From assembly GCA_002413145.1 (NCBI GenBank), contig DHWK01000157.1, forward strand, positions 262 to 6,018: a DNA stretch of 5,757 nt, read 5' to 3'. The notes beneath the pieces are model-generated. The model searched no databases and was not told the origin of the DNA. It saw nothing but the letters and a program-made list of their open reading frames with translations. Shown here piece after piece: positions 1 through 5,757 of the stretch (position 1 is its first letter; every line of letters begins with the position of its first letter). This stretch comes from a bacterium UBP12_UBA5184 (GTDB taxonomy: Bacteria > Vulcanimicrobiota > Vulcanimicrobiia > Vulcanimicrobiales > Vulcanimicrobiaceae). The translations under genes and the position numbers were made by a program.

Positions 1-24
1 CCGTCTCGTGGGCTCGGAGATGTG
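1..24. other. Sequencing-adapter remnant (Nextera read-2 transposase adapter)
   Basis: Positions 3-24 match, base for base, 22 bases of the Illumina Nextera read-2 adapter: GTCTCGTGGGCTCGG followed by the first seven bases (AGATGTG) of the Tn5 mosaic end. The remaining 12 mosaic-end bases (TATAAGAGACAG) are absent, and recognisable gene sequence begins at about 25. On the minus strand the E1 beta reading frame matches its family up to the residues VFLIT and then turns into TSPSPRD, which is simply the translated adapter. Bases 1-2 may belong to the index side of the same oligonucleotide. The match is from memory of the published adapter; the junction could shift by a base or two. Confidence 0.9.
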
Positions 25-167
25 GTGATCAAGAAGACGTTGCCGCGCGCGCCGACGTCTTCGCCCATGATCAGGGTCTTCGGATCGGCCTTGAGCGCCT
101 CGTACAGCGTGTGCCGCACGGCCTCGACGTTGTTCATCGTGGTCGTCCCCGCGGTCGCTATAGCCAT
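25..167 (-). CDS. 2-oxoacid dehydrogenase E1 component, beta subunit (N-terminal fragment)
   Basis: This is the 5' end of the partner of the E1 alpha gene upstream; E1 alpha and beta together carry out the thiamine-diphosphate-dependent decarboxylation of a 2-oxoacid and reductive acylation of the lipoyl group on E2 in the cytoplasm. About 48 residues are present: MAIATAGTTTMNNVEAVRHT, then LYEALKADPKTLIMGEDVGA and RGNVFLIT. The pattern NxVEAxRxxLxEAL followed by MGEDVG and G-VF is the hallmark start of transketolase-like E1 beta chains, which are normally about 325-340 residues. The frame stays open to position 1, but the last residues come from adapter, so the rest of the gene is missing from the assembly and not biologically truncated. 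The ATG at 167 overlaps the end of E1 alpha by 10 bases and has a weak AAGGGA about 10 bases upstream. A second in-frame ATG at 137 (MNNVEAV) is an equally plausible start and would leave a 20-base gap. Confidence 0.85.
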
Positions 168-1180
168 GGCTCGTGCGTCCCTTCGTAAACGTTCACATAG
201 AGCTGCGAGGGTTCCGGATAGGGCAGCGCCTCGGCGCGGTCCGTGATTTCGTTGACCTCACGCAGCACGTCTTTCTTGAGCGCTTCGATCTCCTCGGGCG
301 ACATCACGCCCCGCTCGACCAGATACCGTTCGTACTTCGGAACGGGATCGAGCTCGCGGTGCTTTTCGATCTCTTCGCTGGTGCGATACGTGCGGTCGTC
401 GTCGTCGGTCGTGTGCGAGAGAAAACGATAGCACTTCGCCTCGACGAGCGTCGGGCCGCCGCCGGTACGCGCTCGGTCGAGCGCGGCTTTGACCGCCGCG
501 TAGACCGAAAGTGGATCCGAACCGTCGCAGATCGCACCCGGCATCCCGTAACCATCGGCTTTTTGCGCGACGTCCTTGATCGCCATCTGATGCGTCCGCG
601 GCGTCGAGATCGCCCACTCGTTGTTTTCGCAGAGCCAGACGATCGGCAAACGTTGGACCGCCGAAAAATTCATCGCCTCGTGCCATTCGCCTTCGCTCGT
701 CGCGCCGTCGCCAAAACAGCACAGCACCGCTCGGTCTTGCTCCTTGCGATACTTCATGCCGTACGCGGCTCCGGCCGCGTGCGGACAATGGGCGGCGATA
801 ATCGACGAAAACGACATGATGCCGATCGCGTGGTCGGTGAAATGGCTTGGGAACTGCCTGCCGCCTTGGCGCTCGGCGCCACGCGCAAACATCCCGAGCA
901 GGACGTCGAACGGATCCATCCCGACGCCGACGCACAATCCCACGTCGCGATAGTACGGAACCAGAACGTCCTTGCCGCGTTCGAATGCGAGGGCCGCACC
1001 GGCGTGAATTCCTTCGTGGCCTTCGCTGCCGGTGGCAAAGGGAATCTTGCCTTGGCGATTGAGTTGGAAGCCGCGGTTGTCGATCGTGCGCTGCAGATGC
1101 ATGTTGCGAAGCACCCACTGCAGCTGCTCGTCGCTGAGCCCGCGTCGCTCGAACGCGGGCGACTCAACCGCTTTGGCCAT
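158..1180 (-). CDS. Branched-chain-type 2-oxoacid dehydrogenase E1 component, alpha subunit
   Basis: The product has 340 residues, a normal length for E1 alpha. It binds thiamine diphosphate with the beta subunit and decarboxylates a 2-oxoacid, passing the acyl group to lipoyl-E2. The cofactor motif is clear: GDG at 157-159 in FGDGATSEGEWHEAMNF, closing with NN at 186-187. Other family marks are FATGSEGHE (48-56), PYYRDVG (75-81), GGRQFPSHF (106-114) and the active-site loop SHTTDDDDRTYR (255-266). A His followed by a run of Asp and then YR resembles the branched-chain enzymes (BfmBAA/BkdA type), whereas pyruvate enzymes usually have GHSMSDP there; this makes branched-chain 2-oxoacids the likelier substrates, but the exact substrate is inferred. 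The ATG at 1180 is chosen because AGGAGG lies six bases upstream. The stop overlaps the E1 beta start, so the pair is one transcription unit, and E2 and E3 genes may follow beyond the left edge. Annotation pipelines might call it pdhA. Confidence 0.93.
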   Translation of the reverse strand: MAKAVESPAFERRGLSDEQLQWVLRNMHLQRTIDNRGFQLNRQGKIPFATGSEGHEGIHAGAALAFERGKDVLVPYYRDVGLCVGVGMDPFDVLLGMFARGAERQGGRQFPSHFTDHAIGIMSFSSIIAAHCPHAAGAAYGMKYRKEQDRAVLCCFGDGATSEGEWHEAMNFSAVQRLPIVWLCENNEWAISTPRTHQMAIKDVAQKADGYGMPGAICDGSDPLSVYAAVKAALDRARTGGGPTLVEAKCYRFLSHTTDDDDRTYRTSEEIEKHRELDPVPKYERYLVERGVMSPEEIEALKKDVLREVNEITDRAEALPYPEPSQLYVNVYEGTHEPWL

Positions 1181-1186
1181 CCAAAA

Positions 1187-1192
1187 CCTCCT
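1187..1192 (-). promoter_or_regulatory. Strong Shine-Dalgarno for E1 alpha
   Basis: The minus strand reads AGGAGG here, six bases (TTTTGG) before the ATG at 1180. It is the best ribosome-binding site in the window and fixes the E1 alpha start. No other gene here has a consensus site. Confidence 0.85.
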
Positions 1193-1297
1193 GGGACCGA
1201 ACCCCGCGTTCTCTCCTCACGAGGCCGCCCTTTCCTTCCGCGATGCGAAAAACCGTCCCCGGGGTGGCGCCGGAGTCAGGCGTCGAAACTCCGCAAG
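1193..1297. other. Divergent intergenic region between E1 alpha and the M20 amidohydrolase
   Basis: With the ribosome-binding site and spacer, the gap between the two divergent starts is 117 bases. Promoters for both genes would be expected here. I see no convincing -10/-35 pair on either strand, only GC-rich sequence with small palindromes such as CCCCGGGG at 1257-1264, which are expected by chance at this composition. Confidence 0.5.
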
Positions 1298-2458
1298 ATG
1301 CTCGCCCCCGAACGCATCCCGACCGACGATCTCGCGCGCGTGCGCCGCCTCCTCCATCGCCGGCCGGAACTCTCGCTCGTCGAATTCGAGACGGCCCGCT
1401 TCGTCGAAGCGGAGTTGCGTTCGCTGCCCTTCGACGATCTGCGGACGGGCATCGGCACGACCGGCCTCCTGGCGACGCTCAAAGGCGGCCGGCCTGGCCC
1501 AGTGACGCTCTTGCGGGCCGATATGGACGGGCTGCCGATCAGCGAGCTGGTCGAAGCGCCCTACAAGTCCGAGAATGCCGGCGTGATGCACGCCTGCGGT
1601 CACGACGGTCACGTCTCGATTCTGCTGGCCGCGGCACGCACGCTTTGCGAACGTCGCGCCGACGTCCCCGGGACGCTCGTCTTCTGCTTTCAGCCCGGCG
1701 AAGAAGGCAGCGGCGGAAACAAACTCATGATCGATGACGGCGCGCTCGAGAACCCGCGCGTCGACCGAAGCTTTGCGTTGCACCTCTACAGCGGGCTCGA
1801 CGTCGGAAAGATCGGCATTCGTGACGGAGCGTTCTTCGCTTCGGCCGATCAATTCACGCTCACGCTCTCCGGCCAAGGCGGTCACGGCGCGATGCCCCAC
1901 ACGGCGATCGACCCGGTCGTCGCGGGAGCGTACCTCGTCACGATGTTGCAGACGCTCGTCAGCCGCGAGATCGCTCCGAAGGATCCGCTGGTCCTAACGG
2001 TCGGGAAGTTCGAAGCGGGGACGACCTTCAACGTGATCCCCGACAAAGCGACGTTGCTGGGTACCGTGCGTTGTTTTGATTCCGAAATCCGGCGTTCGAT
2101 TCCGGAACGGATGGAGCGGATCCTCAAAGGACTCGGCGAGGCGCTGCGCGTCGACCACGAGCTCGCATACAAGTTCTCGTACCCGCCGACCGTAAACGAG
2201 CGCGCGATGAACGACATCGTGCGGGAGCTCGGCCGAGACGTCGTCGGCGCCGACGGCCTGGTCGACCCGCACGACGTCGTGATGTGGTCCGAGGACATGG
2301 CGTTCATGCAGGAGCAGCGGCCGGGGGCGTATTTCATCGTCGGCTCGCGGGGCGGCGACAACTCCTCGTATCCGCATCACAACGCGCGCTTCGACATCGA
2401 CGAACGCGCCCTCGAGTTCGGCTATCGCATGATGGTCGCCCTCGGCCTCAAGGGCTAG
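1298..2458 (+). CDS. M20-family (M20D-type) amidohydrolase / N-acyl-amino-acid hydrolase
   Basis: The product has 386 residues, the usual size for the hippurate hydrolase / IAA-amino-acid hydrolase / N-acetyldiaminopimelate deacetylase group. These are cytoplasmic di-metal enzymes that cleave the amide bond of N-acylated amino acids. Motifs in order: HRRPELSLVEFET (20-32), RADMDGLPI (73-81), HACGHDGH (98-105) with probable metal ligands Cys100 and His102, FQPGEEG (131-137) with the catalytic Glu135 and metal-binding Glu136, HLY with His162, SGQGGHGAMPH (191-201) of the dimerisation domain with the conserved His196, NVIPDKATLLGTVR (245-258), and near the C terminus SEDMAFM (331-337) and the probable metal ligand His of PHHNARFDID (359-368). 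All expected metal ligands are present, so it should be active; the acyl and amino-acid specificity cannot be read from the sequence. The ATG at 1298 is the only sensible start because homology begins at once (PTDDLARVRRLLHRRPELS); it lacks a good Shine-Dalgarno. The stop shares a CTAG with the convergent dehydrogenase. No signal peptide is seen. Confidence 0.93.
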   Translation: MLAPERIPTDDLARVRRLLHRRPELSLVEFETARFVEAELRSLPFDDLRTGIGTTGLLATLKGGRPGPVTLLRADMDGLPISELVEAPYKSENAGVMHACGHDGHVSILLAAARTLCERRADVPGTLVFCFQPGEEGSGGNKLMIDDGALENPRVDRSFALHLYSGLDVGKIGIRDGAFFASADQFTLTLSGQGGHGAMPHTAIDPVVAGAYLVTMLQTLVSREIAPKDPLVLTVGKFEAGTTFNVIPDKATLLGTVRCFDSEIRRSIPERMERILKGLGEALRVDHELAYKFSYPPTVNERAMNDIVRELGRDVVGADGLVDPHDVVMWSEDMAFMQEQRPGAYFIVGSRGGDNSSYPHHNARFDIDERALEFGYRMMVALGLKG

Positions 2459-3486
2459 TAGAACTCCGTCGTGCTGACGACGTTGCGCAGCGGCCGTCCG
2501 GCGGCGAAGCGTGTGAGGTTGTCGCAGAACAGTTCGACGATGCGCGCGTTCTCGAGAACCGAGAGCGCCGCGGTGTGCGGAGAGAAGATCACGTTCTCCA
2601 TCGTCCACAGCGGATTGTCGGGCGGCAGCGGCTCCGGCGTGAAGACGTCGAACACGGCCCCGGCGATCGCGCCGGACTGCAGCGCCTCGATGAGCGCGTC
2701 CTGATCGACGACCGTGCCGCGGCCGACGCTGCCGAAGACCGCTCCGGCCTTCATCGCGCCGATCGCAGCGCGGCCGAAGAGGCCTTCGGTCAGAGGCGTC
2801 CCCGGCAACGTGACGACGACGGCGTCGCTCAGCGCGACGGCCTCGACGAGTCGCGCCGTCGGATAGCCGGCGTCGATCTCGGCGAATGCGCGGCCGTCGC
2901 GAGTGACGCCCAAAATGCGCATCCCGAATGCGCGAGCGACGCGGGCTACGGCAAGACCGATCGCGCCGAGCCCGACGATCGCCAGCGTCGAACCGTAGAG
3001 CTCGCCCATCGCCCAATGTTCCCACGAGCGCTGGATTCGGGAGCGCTCCAAGCGCGCGAGATCTTTGCGCAACACGAGCAAGCCCATGAAGAAGAACTCG
3101 GCGAGGGTCGTTCCGTGAACGCCGGCCGAGGTCGTGAAGGCGACCCGTTTCAGATCCACGGGCGAAAGGTTGGCGGCACGCACCTGGCCGCCGGCGCCGG
3201 CTGCCGTGCCTTGCACCCAGCGTAAGCGCGGCGCTTTGCCGAGCGCCGGCGCGAGTTCGGCCGGCGAGTCGCCCGGAATGCCGAACATGATTTCGGCGGC
3301 GGCGAGCATCGCATCCCAGCGCGCCCGTTGTTCGGCGTTGCGCGTGAGCGGTTTCCCAGCGTGATCGGACGGATAACGGGGCTCCGGCAGCAAGTCCGGC
3401 TCCCAGAGGACGTCGTAACCCGGTCCGACGCGGCGAATGCGCTCGACCAACTCGGACTCGATCGGCGATGCGATCATGATCTTCAC
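2455..3486 (-). CDS. D-isomer-specific 2-hydroxyacid dehydrogenase (NAD(P)-dependent)
   Basis: The product has 343 residues when read from the GTG at 3486. The family interconverts 2-oxoacids and D-2-hydroxyacids with NAD(H) or NADP(H); members include glyoxylate/hydroxypyruvate reductases and phosphoglycerate dehydrogenases, and the substrate here is undetermined. The N-terminal part forms the split catalytic domain. The nucleotide-binding domain starts at GSTLAIVGLGAIG (165-177) with the GxGxxG fold signature at 172-177. The catalytic triad is present: Arg256 in SVGRGTVVD, Glu285 in DVFTPEPLP and His304 in FSPHTAA. The C terminus PLRNVVSTTEFY is also typical. There is no C-terminal ACT domain, so it is not the long SerA form. 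GTG at 3486 is preferred over the ATG at 3477 because AAGG lies nine bases before it and it overlaps the upstream small ORF as GTGA. The frame is open further upstream (to 3687), but that part has no family similarity. It ends tail-to-tail with the amidohydrolase with a four-base overlap. Confidence 0.93.
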   Translation of the reverse strand: MKIMIASPIESELVERIRRVGPGYDVLWEPDLLPEPRYPSDHAGKPLTRNAEQRARWDAMLAAAEIMFGIPGDSPAELAPALGKAPRLRWVQGTAAGAGGQVRAANLSPVDLKRVAFTTSAGVHGTTLAEFFFMGLLVLRKDLARLERSRIQRSWEHWAMGELYGSTLAIVGLGAIGLAVARVARAFGMRILGVTRDGRAFAEIDAGYPTARLVEAVALSDAVVVTLPGTPLTEGLFGRAAIGAMKAGAVFGSVGRGTVVDQDALIEALQSGAIAGAVFDVFTPEPLPPDNPLWTMENVIFSPHTAALSVLENARIVELFCDNLTRFAAGRPLRNVVSTTEFY

Positions 3487-3602
3487 GAGGGCATACCTTG
3501 TGGAAGCATCGAGAGCCGGACGCGCAACTCGGCGACTTCGCGGCGCAACGTCTCGGCCTCGAGGTGGTCGTAGGCTGCCGCCGACGAGTTGATGATGGAC
3601 AT
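3483..3602 (-). CDS. Small 39-residue helical ORF coupled to the hydroxyacid dehydrogenase
   Basis: I do not recognise this protein. It reads MSIINSSAAAYDHLEAETLR then REVAELRVRLSMLPQGMPS. Residues 11-33 look like one amphipathic helix: Leu19, Val23, Leu26, Leu30 and Leu33 follow 4-3-4-3 heptad spacing and are flanked by Arg and Glu, so a short coiled coil is plausible. Three things argue that it is translated. Its TGA overlaps the GTG of the dehydrogenase in the classic GTGA arrangement, 33 of its 39 codons end in G or C like the neighbouring genes, and the likely ribosome-binding site of the dehydrogenase (AAGG) sits inside its last codons, so translation would be coupled. Against this, there is no clear Shine-Dalgarno before the ATG at 3602. 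The frame is closed upstream by a TGA near 3664 with no other ATG, GTG or TTG between. It could be a leader peptide, a small partner of the dehydrogenase, or a chance frame; function unknown. Confidence 0.6.
   Translation of the reverse strand: MSIINSSAAAYDHLEAETLRREVAELRVRLSMLPQGMPS
3496..3499 (-). promoter_or_regulatory. Shine-Dalgarno for the hydroxyacid dehydrogenase
   Basis: The minus strand reads AAGG (in CACAAGGTATG) nine bases before the GTG at 3486 but 18 bases before the alternative ATG at 3477. It therefore favours the GTG start. It lies inside the CAA-GGT codons of the small upstream ORF. Confidence 0.55.
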
Positions 3603-3757
3603 GGAGTCTTGGCGATTCTCGGCACCATCCTCGCTCTCCGCCGATGAAACGAATTTTCGCGCTCAGATGGCCGCGGCGTAAACGCATGGCGCATCCATCT
3701 CAACAGATGACGTCCGCGTTTCTACATTTGGCGAATGCGCCGGCGCTCTAGAAGGCC

Positions 3758-3764
3758 TATAGTA
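3758..3764 (+). promoter_or_regulatory. Candidate -10 box of gltB (possibly bidirectional)
   Basis: TATAGT at 3758-3763 is a near-consensus sigma-70 -10 box in otherwise GC-rich DNA, only 13 bases before the gltB ATG. No good -35 is seen 16-18 bases upstream. With the usual spacing, transcription would start around 3770, leaving a leader of about seven bases, which agrees with the lack of a Shine-Dalgarno before gltB. The seven bases TATAGTA also fit the symmetric form TANNNTA, so the minus strand reads TACTATA and the box could serve the opposite direction, with a leader of about 150 bases before the small ORF at 3602. A perfect 10-base palindrome, GCGCCGGCGC, lies just upstream at 3737-3746. 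The call rests on base pattern alone. Confidence 0.4.
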
Positions 3765-3776
3765 GAACCTCCATTC

Positions 3777-5757
3777 ATGATGCACCGGATGCGCGTTCTC
3801 GAGGAACACGACGCCTGCGGTGTCGGCTTCCTCGCCGATCTCGGCGGGCCGGCGACGCATCAAACCGTCGCGCTCGCCCTCGAAGCCGCCGGGGCGATGG
3901 TGCATCGTGGCGCGCGTGCGGCCGACGGCCGGACGGGCGACGGCGCTGGGATTCTGTGCGAGACGCCGCGCAAGCTGCTGGCGCGCGAACTCGCACGTGT
4001 CGATTTGCGCGCTTCGGCGAACCACCTCGCCGCGATCTGCCTGTTCGTGCCGCGCGAGGCCGACGCGGGGGCGGCGATCCGCGCCTCGATCGAAGCGCGC
4101 TTGCACGCGAGCGACGTCACGCCGCTTCGCTGGCGCACGCCGCCGACGCACGACGAGGTTTTGGGCGCGCACGCCCGCGCCTCACGGCCGATTTTCGAAC
4201 AGCTGATCGTCGACATGGGTCCCGGCAACGTGCGCGAGCGGATGCGCGGCGCGGCTCGCGCGATCGAGAAGATGCTGCGCGAATTCGGTTCGACGGCGGC
4301 GCTGGTCTCGTCGTCGGCGACGTCGGTCATCTACAAGGCGCTCCTTTCGTCCGACGAACTCGGGGCGTACTTCGACGACCTGCGGGACGAAGCGTTCGCG
4401 TCGCGCTTCGCGCTCTTTCACCAACGCTATTCGACCAACACCTCGCCTTCATGGCGGCTCGTTCAACCGTTTCGGCACATCGCGCACAACGGCGAGATCA
4501 ACACGATCACGGGCAATCGCGCCTGGCTCGAGGCGCGCGGCATCAAGACGCAACCCGGTTCGTCCGATTCGCACGACTTCAACGTCGCGATCGACGCGAT
4601 GTGCGGTGCGGGATACCGCGTCGACGAAGCCGTCGACCTGCTGCTCGCGCCGGCGATCGAACGCGGCGACCCGCGGCTGCGCGCGTACTACGACGCGCAC
4701 GTGCCGACCGTCGAACCGTGGGACGGGCCGGCGGCGATCGTCTTCGCCGACGGCGACACGATCGGCGCGGCGCTGGACCGCACCGGTTTGCGGCCGCTGC
4801 GCTGGTGCCGCACCGCCTCGAACCGAGTCTTGGTCGCGTCAGAAGCGGGCATCGTCGACTTCAAGGACGATCCGGTCGTCCGCCGCGGCCGCCTGGGCCC
4901 CGGTGGCCGCTTGATCGTTCGTTTCGCGTCGGGCGAGGTCGTCGAAACCGAGCAATTTCGTGCCGAGCGCCGCGAGCGCGCCGACTTCCGTGAGGTCGTC
5001 CATTCTTGGCGTTTGCCGCTCCACGACGCCGTCGAAGCGCCGGCGAAGGGGGACTTGTCGCGCCAGCTGCGTCGCTTCGGCACGACGCGCGAGGAACTCA
5101 AAGACGTTATCGCCGTCCTCGCCGGCGGCGCCGAACCGACCGCGTCGATGGGCGACGATGCGGCGCTCGCCGTCTTCGAGCGCGGCGTCCCGGTCGCCGA
5201 GTATCTGCGCGAGCGCTTCGCCCAGGTCACGAATCCGCCGATCGATCCGTTGCGCGAGGCGCTGGTCTTCGATCTGCGCGCGTGGGTCGGTTCGGGCGAC
5301 GTCCACGGAGATGTCCCGGCTCCCAATGCGATCGTAGCGCTCGACAACGGCGTCCTCTCGGAGCTGGATTTCGATGCGTTGCGTTTCGACGCGCGGCTCG
5401 TGCAACAGTCGCTCTCACTTTCGCTCGAGCAAACGTCGTTGCACGCCCGGCTGCTGGCGCTATGCGATGAGGCGGAGAAAGCGGTTTGGGCCGGGACGAG
5501 CCTGCTCGTCCTCGACGATCGCGCAGACCTCCCGAGCGTGCCGGCGCTGCTCGCCGTGGGCGCGATTCACCAACGCCTCGTTCAGCGCGGACTGCGCATG
5601 CAGGCTTCGCTCGCCGCCGCCGACGGCTACGCGCGCGACGCTCACGCGGTGGCGGCGCTGATCGGAGCGGGCGCGAACGTCGTGACGCCCTGGCTCGGGC
5701 TGCGCGCCGCCTGCCAGCAGGGCGACGGCGCCAAGTATATGGCGGCGCTGCGCGCCG
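3777..5757 (+). CDS. gltB: Glutamate synthase large subunit (GOGAT alpha), N-terminal 660 residues
   Basis: The large subunit hydrolyses glutamine and channels the ammonia to 2-oxoglutarate to give glutamate, with electrons from a small subunit (GltD) or ferredoxin. About 660 of the usual ~1500 residues are present; the frame is open to the edge, so the cut is the window end. The start EEHDACGVGFLADL places the N-terminal nucleophile at Cys14 after a 13-residue propeptide that would be removed. The class-II glutaminase domain fills roughly 14-400: MVHRGARAADGRTGDGAGI (41-59), FALFHQRYSTNTSPSW (211-226), FRHIAHNGEINTITGN (232-247) and SDSHDFN (263-269). The central domain follows with EPTASMGDD (453-461), FAQVTNPPIDPLRE (481-494) and LLAVGAIHQRLVQRGLR (591-607). 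The FMN and iron-sulphur part lies outside, so NADPH- versus ferredoxin-dependence cannot be decided. Two tandem ATGs open the gene (3777 and 3780), with a third at 3789; none has a clear Shine-Dalgarno. No frameshift or stop interrupts the frame. The neighbouring dehydrogenase unit is divergent. Confidence 0.96.
   Translation, partial: MMHRMRVLEEHDACGVGFLADLGGPATHQTVALALEAAGAMVHRGARAADGRTGDGAGILCETPRKLLARELARVDLRASANHLAAICLFVPREADAGAAIRASIEARLHASDVTPLRWRTPPTHDEVLGAHARASRPIFEQLIVDMGPGNVRERMRGAARAIEKMLREFGSTAALVSSSATSVIYKALLSSDELGAYFDDLRDEAFASRFALFHQRYSTNTSPSWRLVQPFRHIAHNGEINTITGNRAWLEARGIKTQPGSSDSHDFNVAIDAMCGAGYRVDEAVDLLLAPAIERGDPRLRAYYDAHVPTVEPWDGPAAIVFADGDTIGAALDRTGLRPLRWCRTASNRVLVASEAGIVDFKDDPVVRRGRLGPGGRLIVRFASGEVVETEQFRAERRERADFREVVHSWRLPLHDAVEAPAKGDLSRQLRRFGTTREELKDVIAVLAGGAEPTASMGDDAALAVFERGVPVAEYLRERFAQVTNPPIDPLREALVFDLRAWVGSGDVHGDVPAPNAIVALDNGVLSELDFDALRFDARLVQQSLSLSLEQTSLHARLLALCDEAEKAVWAGTSLLVLDDRADLPSVPALLAVGAIHQRLVQRGLRMQASLAAADGYARDAHAVAALIGAGANVVTPWLGLRAACQQGDGAKYMAALRA

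Noticed and set aside
1257..1264. CCCCGGGG and other short palindromes in the E1 alpha/amidohydrolase gap as operator sites.
   Set aside because: Short GC palindromes are expected by chance at this base composition, and none is repeated or placed at a recognisable promoter.
173..1297. The amidohydrolase frame stays open 375 codons upstream, antisense to E1 alpha, giving a 761-residue reading frame.
   Set aside because: M20 similarity starts only at the ATG at 1298. The upstream part is the antisense shadow of E1 alpha, which has all family motifs; long open antisense frames are common with this GC-rich codon use.
2440..2475. An intrinsic terminator between the convergent amidohydrolase and dehydrogenase.
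   Set aside because: There is no GC-rich hairpin followed by a T run on either strand; the coding regions overlap by four bases.
3487..3687. A possible 67-residue N-terminal extension of the dehydrogenase (410 residues from an ATG at 3687).
   Set aside because: The extension has no family similarity, the ribosome-binding site fits the GTG at 3486, and the small ORF with better coding character occupies this DNA in another frame.
1994..3703. A 569-residue minus-strand open frame across the dehydrogenase and the end of the amidohydrolase.
   Set aside because: It is a shifted-frame shadow, rich in Arg, Ala and Pro without any family motif, while the proper dehydrogenase frame has cofactor and catalytic motifs throughout.
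3663..4172. A 169-residue minus-strand frame opposite the start of gltB.
   Set aside because: It is the antisense of the highly conserved glutaminase domain of GltB; its protein is Arg/Ala-rich with no recognisable domain.
1..5757. A hidden mobile element, CRISPR array, tRNA/rRNA or defence-type system.
   Set aside because: I found no spaced direct repeats, terminal inverted repeats, transposase motifs, RNA gene signatures or nuclease/effector domains. Apart from the adapter and the small ORF, every long stretch is explained by metabolic genes.

Overview
The window reads as ordinary bacterial chromosome, probably the end of a metagenome or draft-assembly contig, from a high-GC organism. Codons end mostly in G or C, with many TCG, GCG, CGC and GAC codons, and genes are packed tightly. 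That style fits several uncultivated high-GC lineages, such as Eremiobacterota-like bacteria, but no gene here fixes the phylum, so the assignment is weak. The first 24 bases are not native DNA: positions 3-24 match the Illumina Nextera read-2 transposase adapter, so the true sequence starts at about position 25.

Layout from left to right. (1) Minus strand, 1180 to the left edge: the E1 alpha gene of a branched-chain-type 2-oxoacid dehydrogenase, followed with a 10-base overlap by the first ~48 codons of its E1 beta partner, which runs into the adapter. (2) Plus strand, 1298-2458: a complete M20-family metal-dependent amidohydrolase, divergent from E1 alpha across a 117-base gap. (3) Minus strand, 3602 to 2455: a two-gene unit made of a previously unlisted 39-codon small ORF and a D-2-hydroxyacid dehydrogenase. 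Their junction is a GTGA stop/start overlap, and the dehydrogenase ends tail-to-tail with the amidohydrolase inside one shared CTAG. (4) Plus strand, 3777 to the right edge: the first 660 codons of the glutamate synthase large subunit (gltB), divergent from the small ORF across 174 bases that hold a candidate -10 box.

The genes are all central or amino-acid metabolism: 2-oxoacid oxidation to acyl-CoA, release of amino acids from N-acyl conjugates, 2-oxoacid/2-hydroxyacid interconversion, and glutamate formation. Apart from E1 alpha/beta and the small ORF/dehydrogenase pair, they do not look co-transcribed, and any shared pathway is speculation. No RNA gene, mobile element, CRISPR array or defence-like system was seen. 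The most interesting biological item is the small coupled ORF at 3483-3602; the most practical one is the adapter at the left end.
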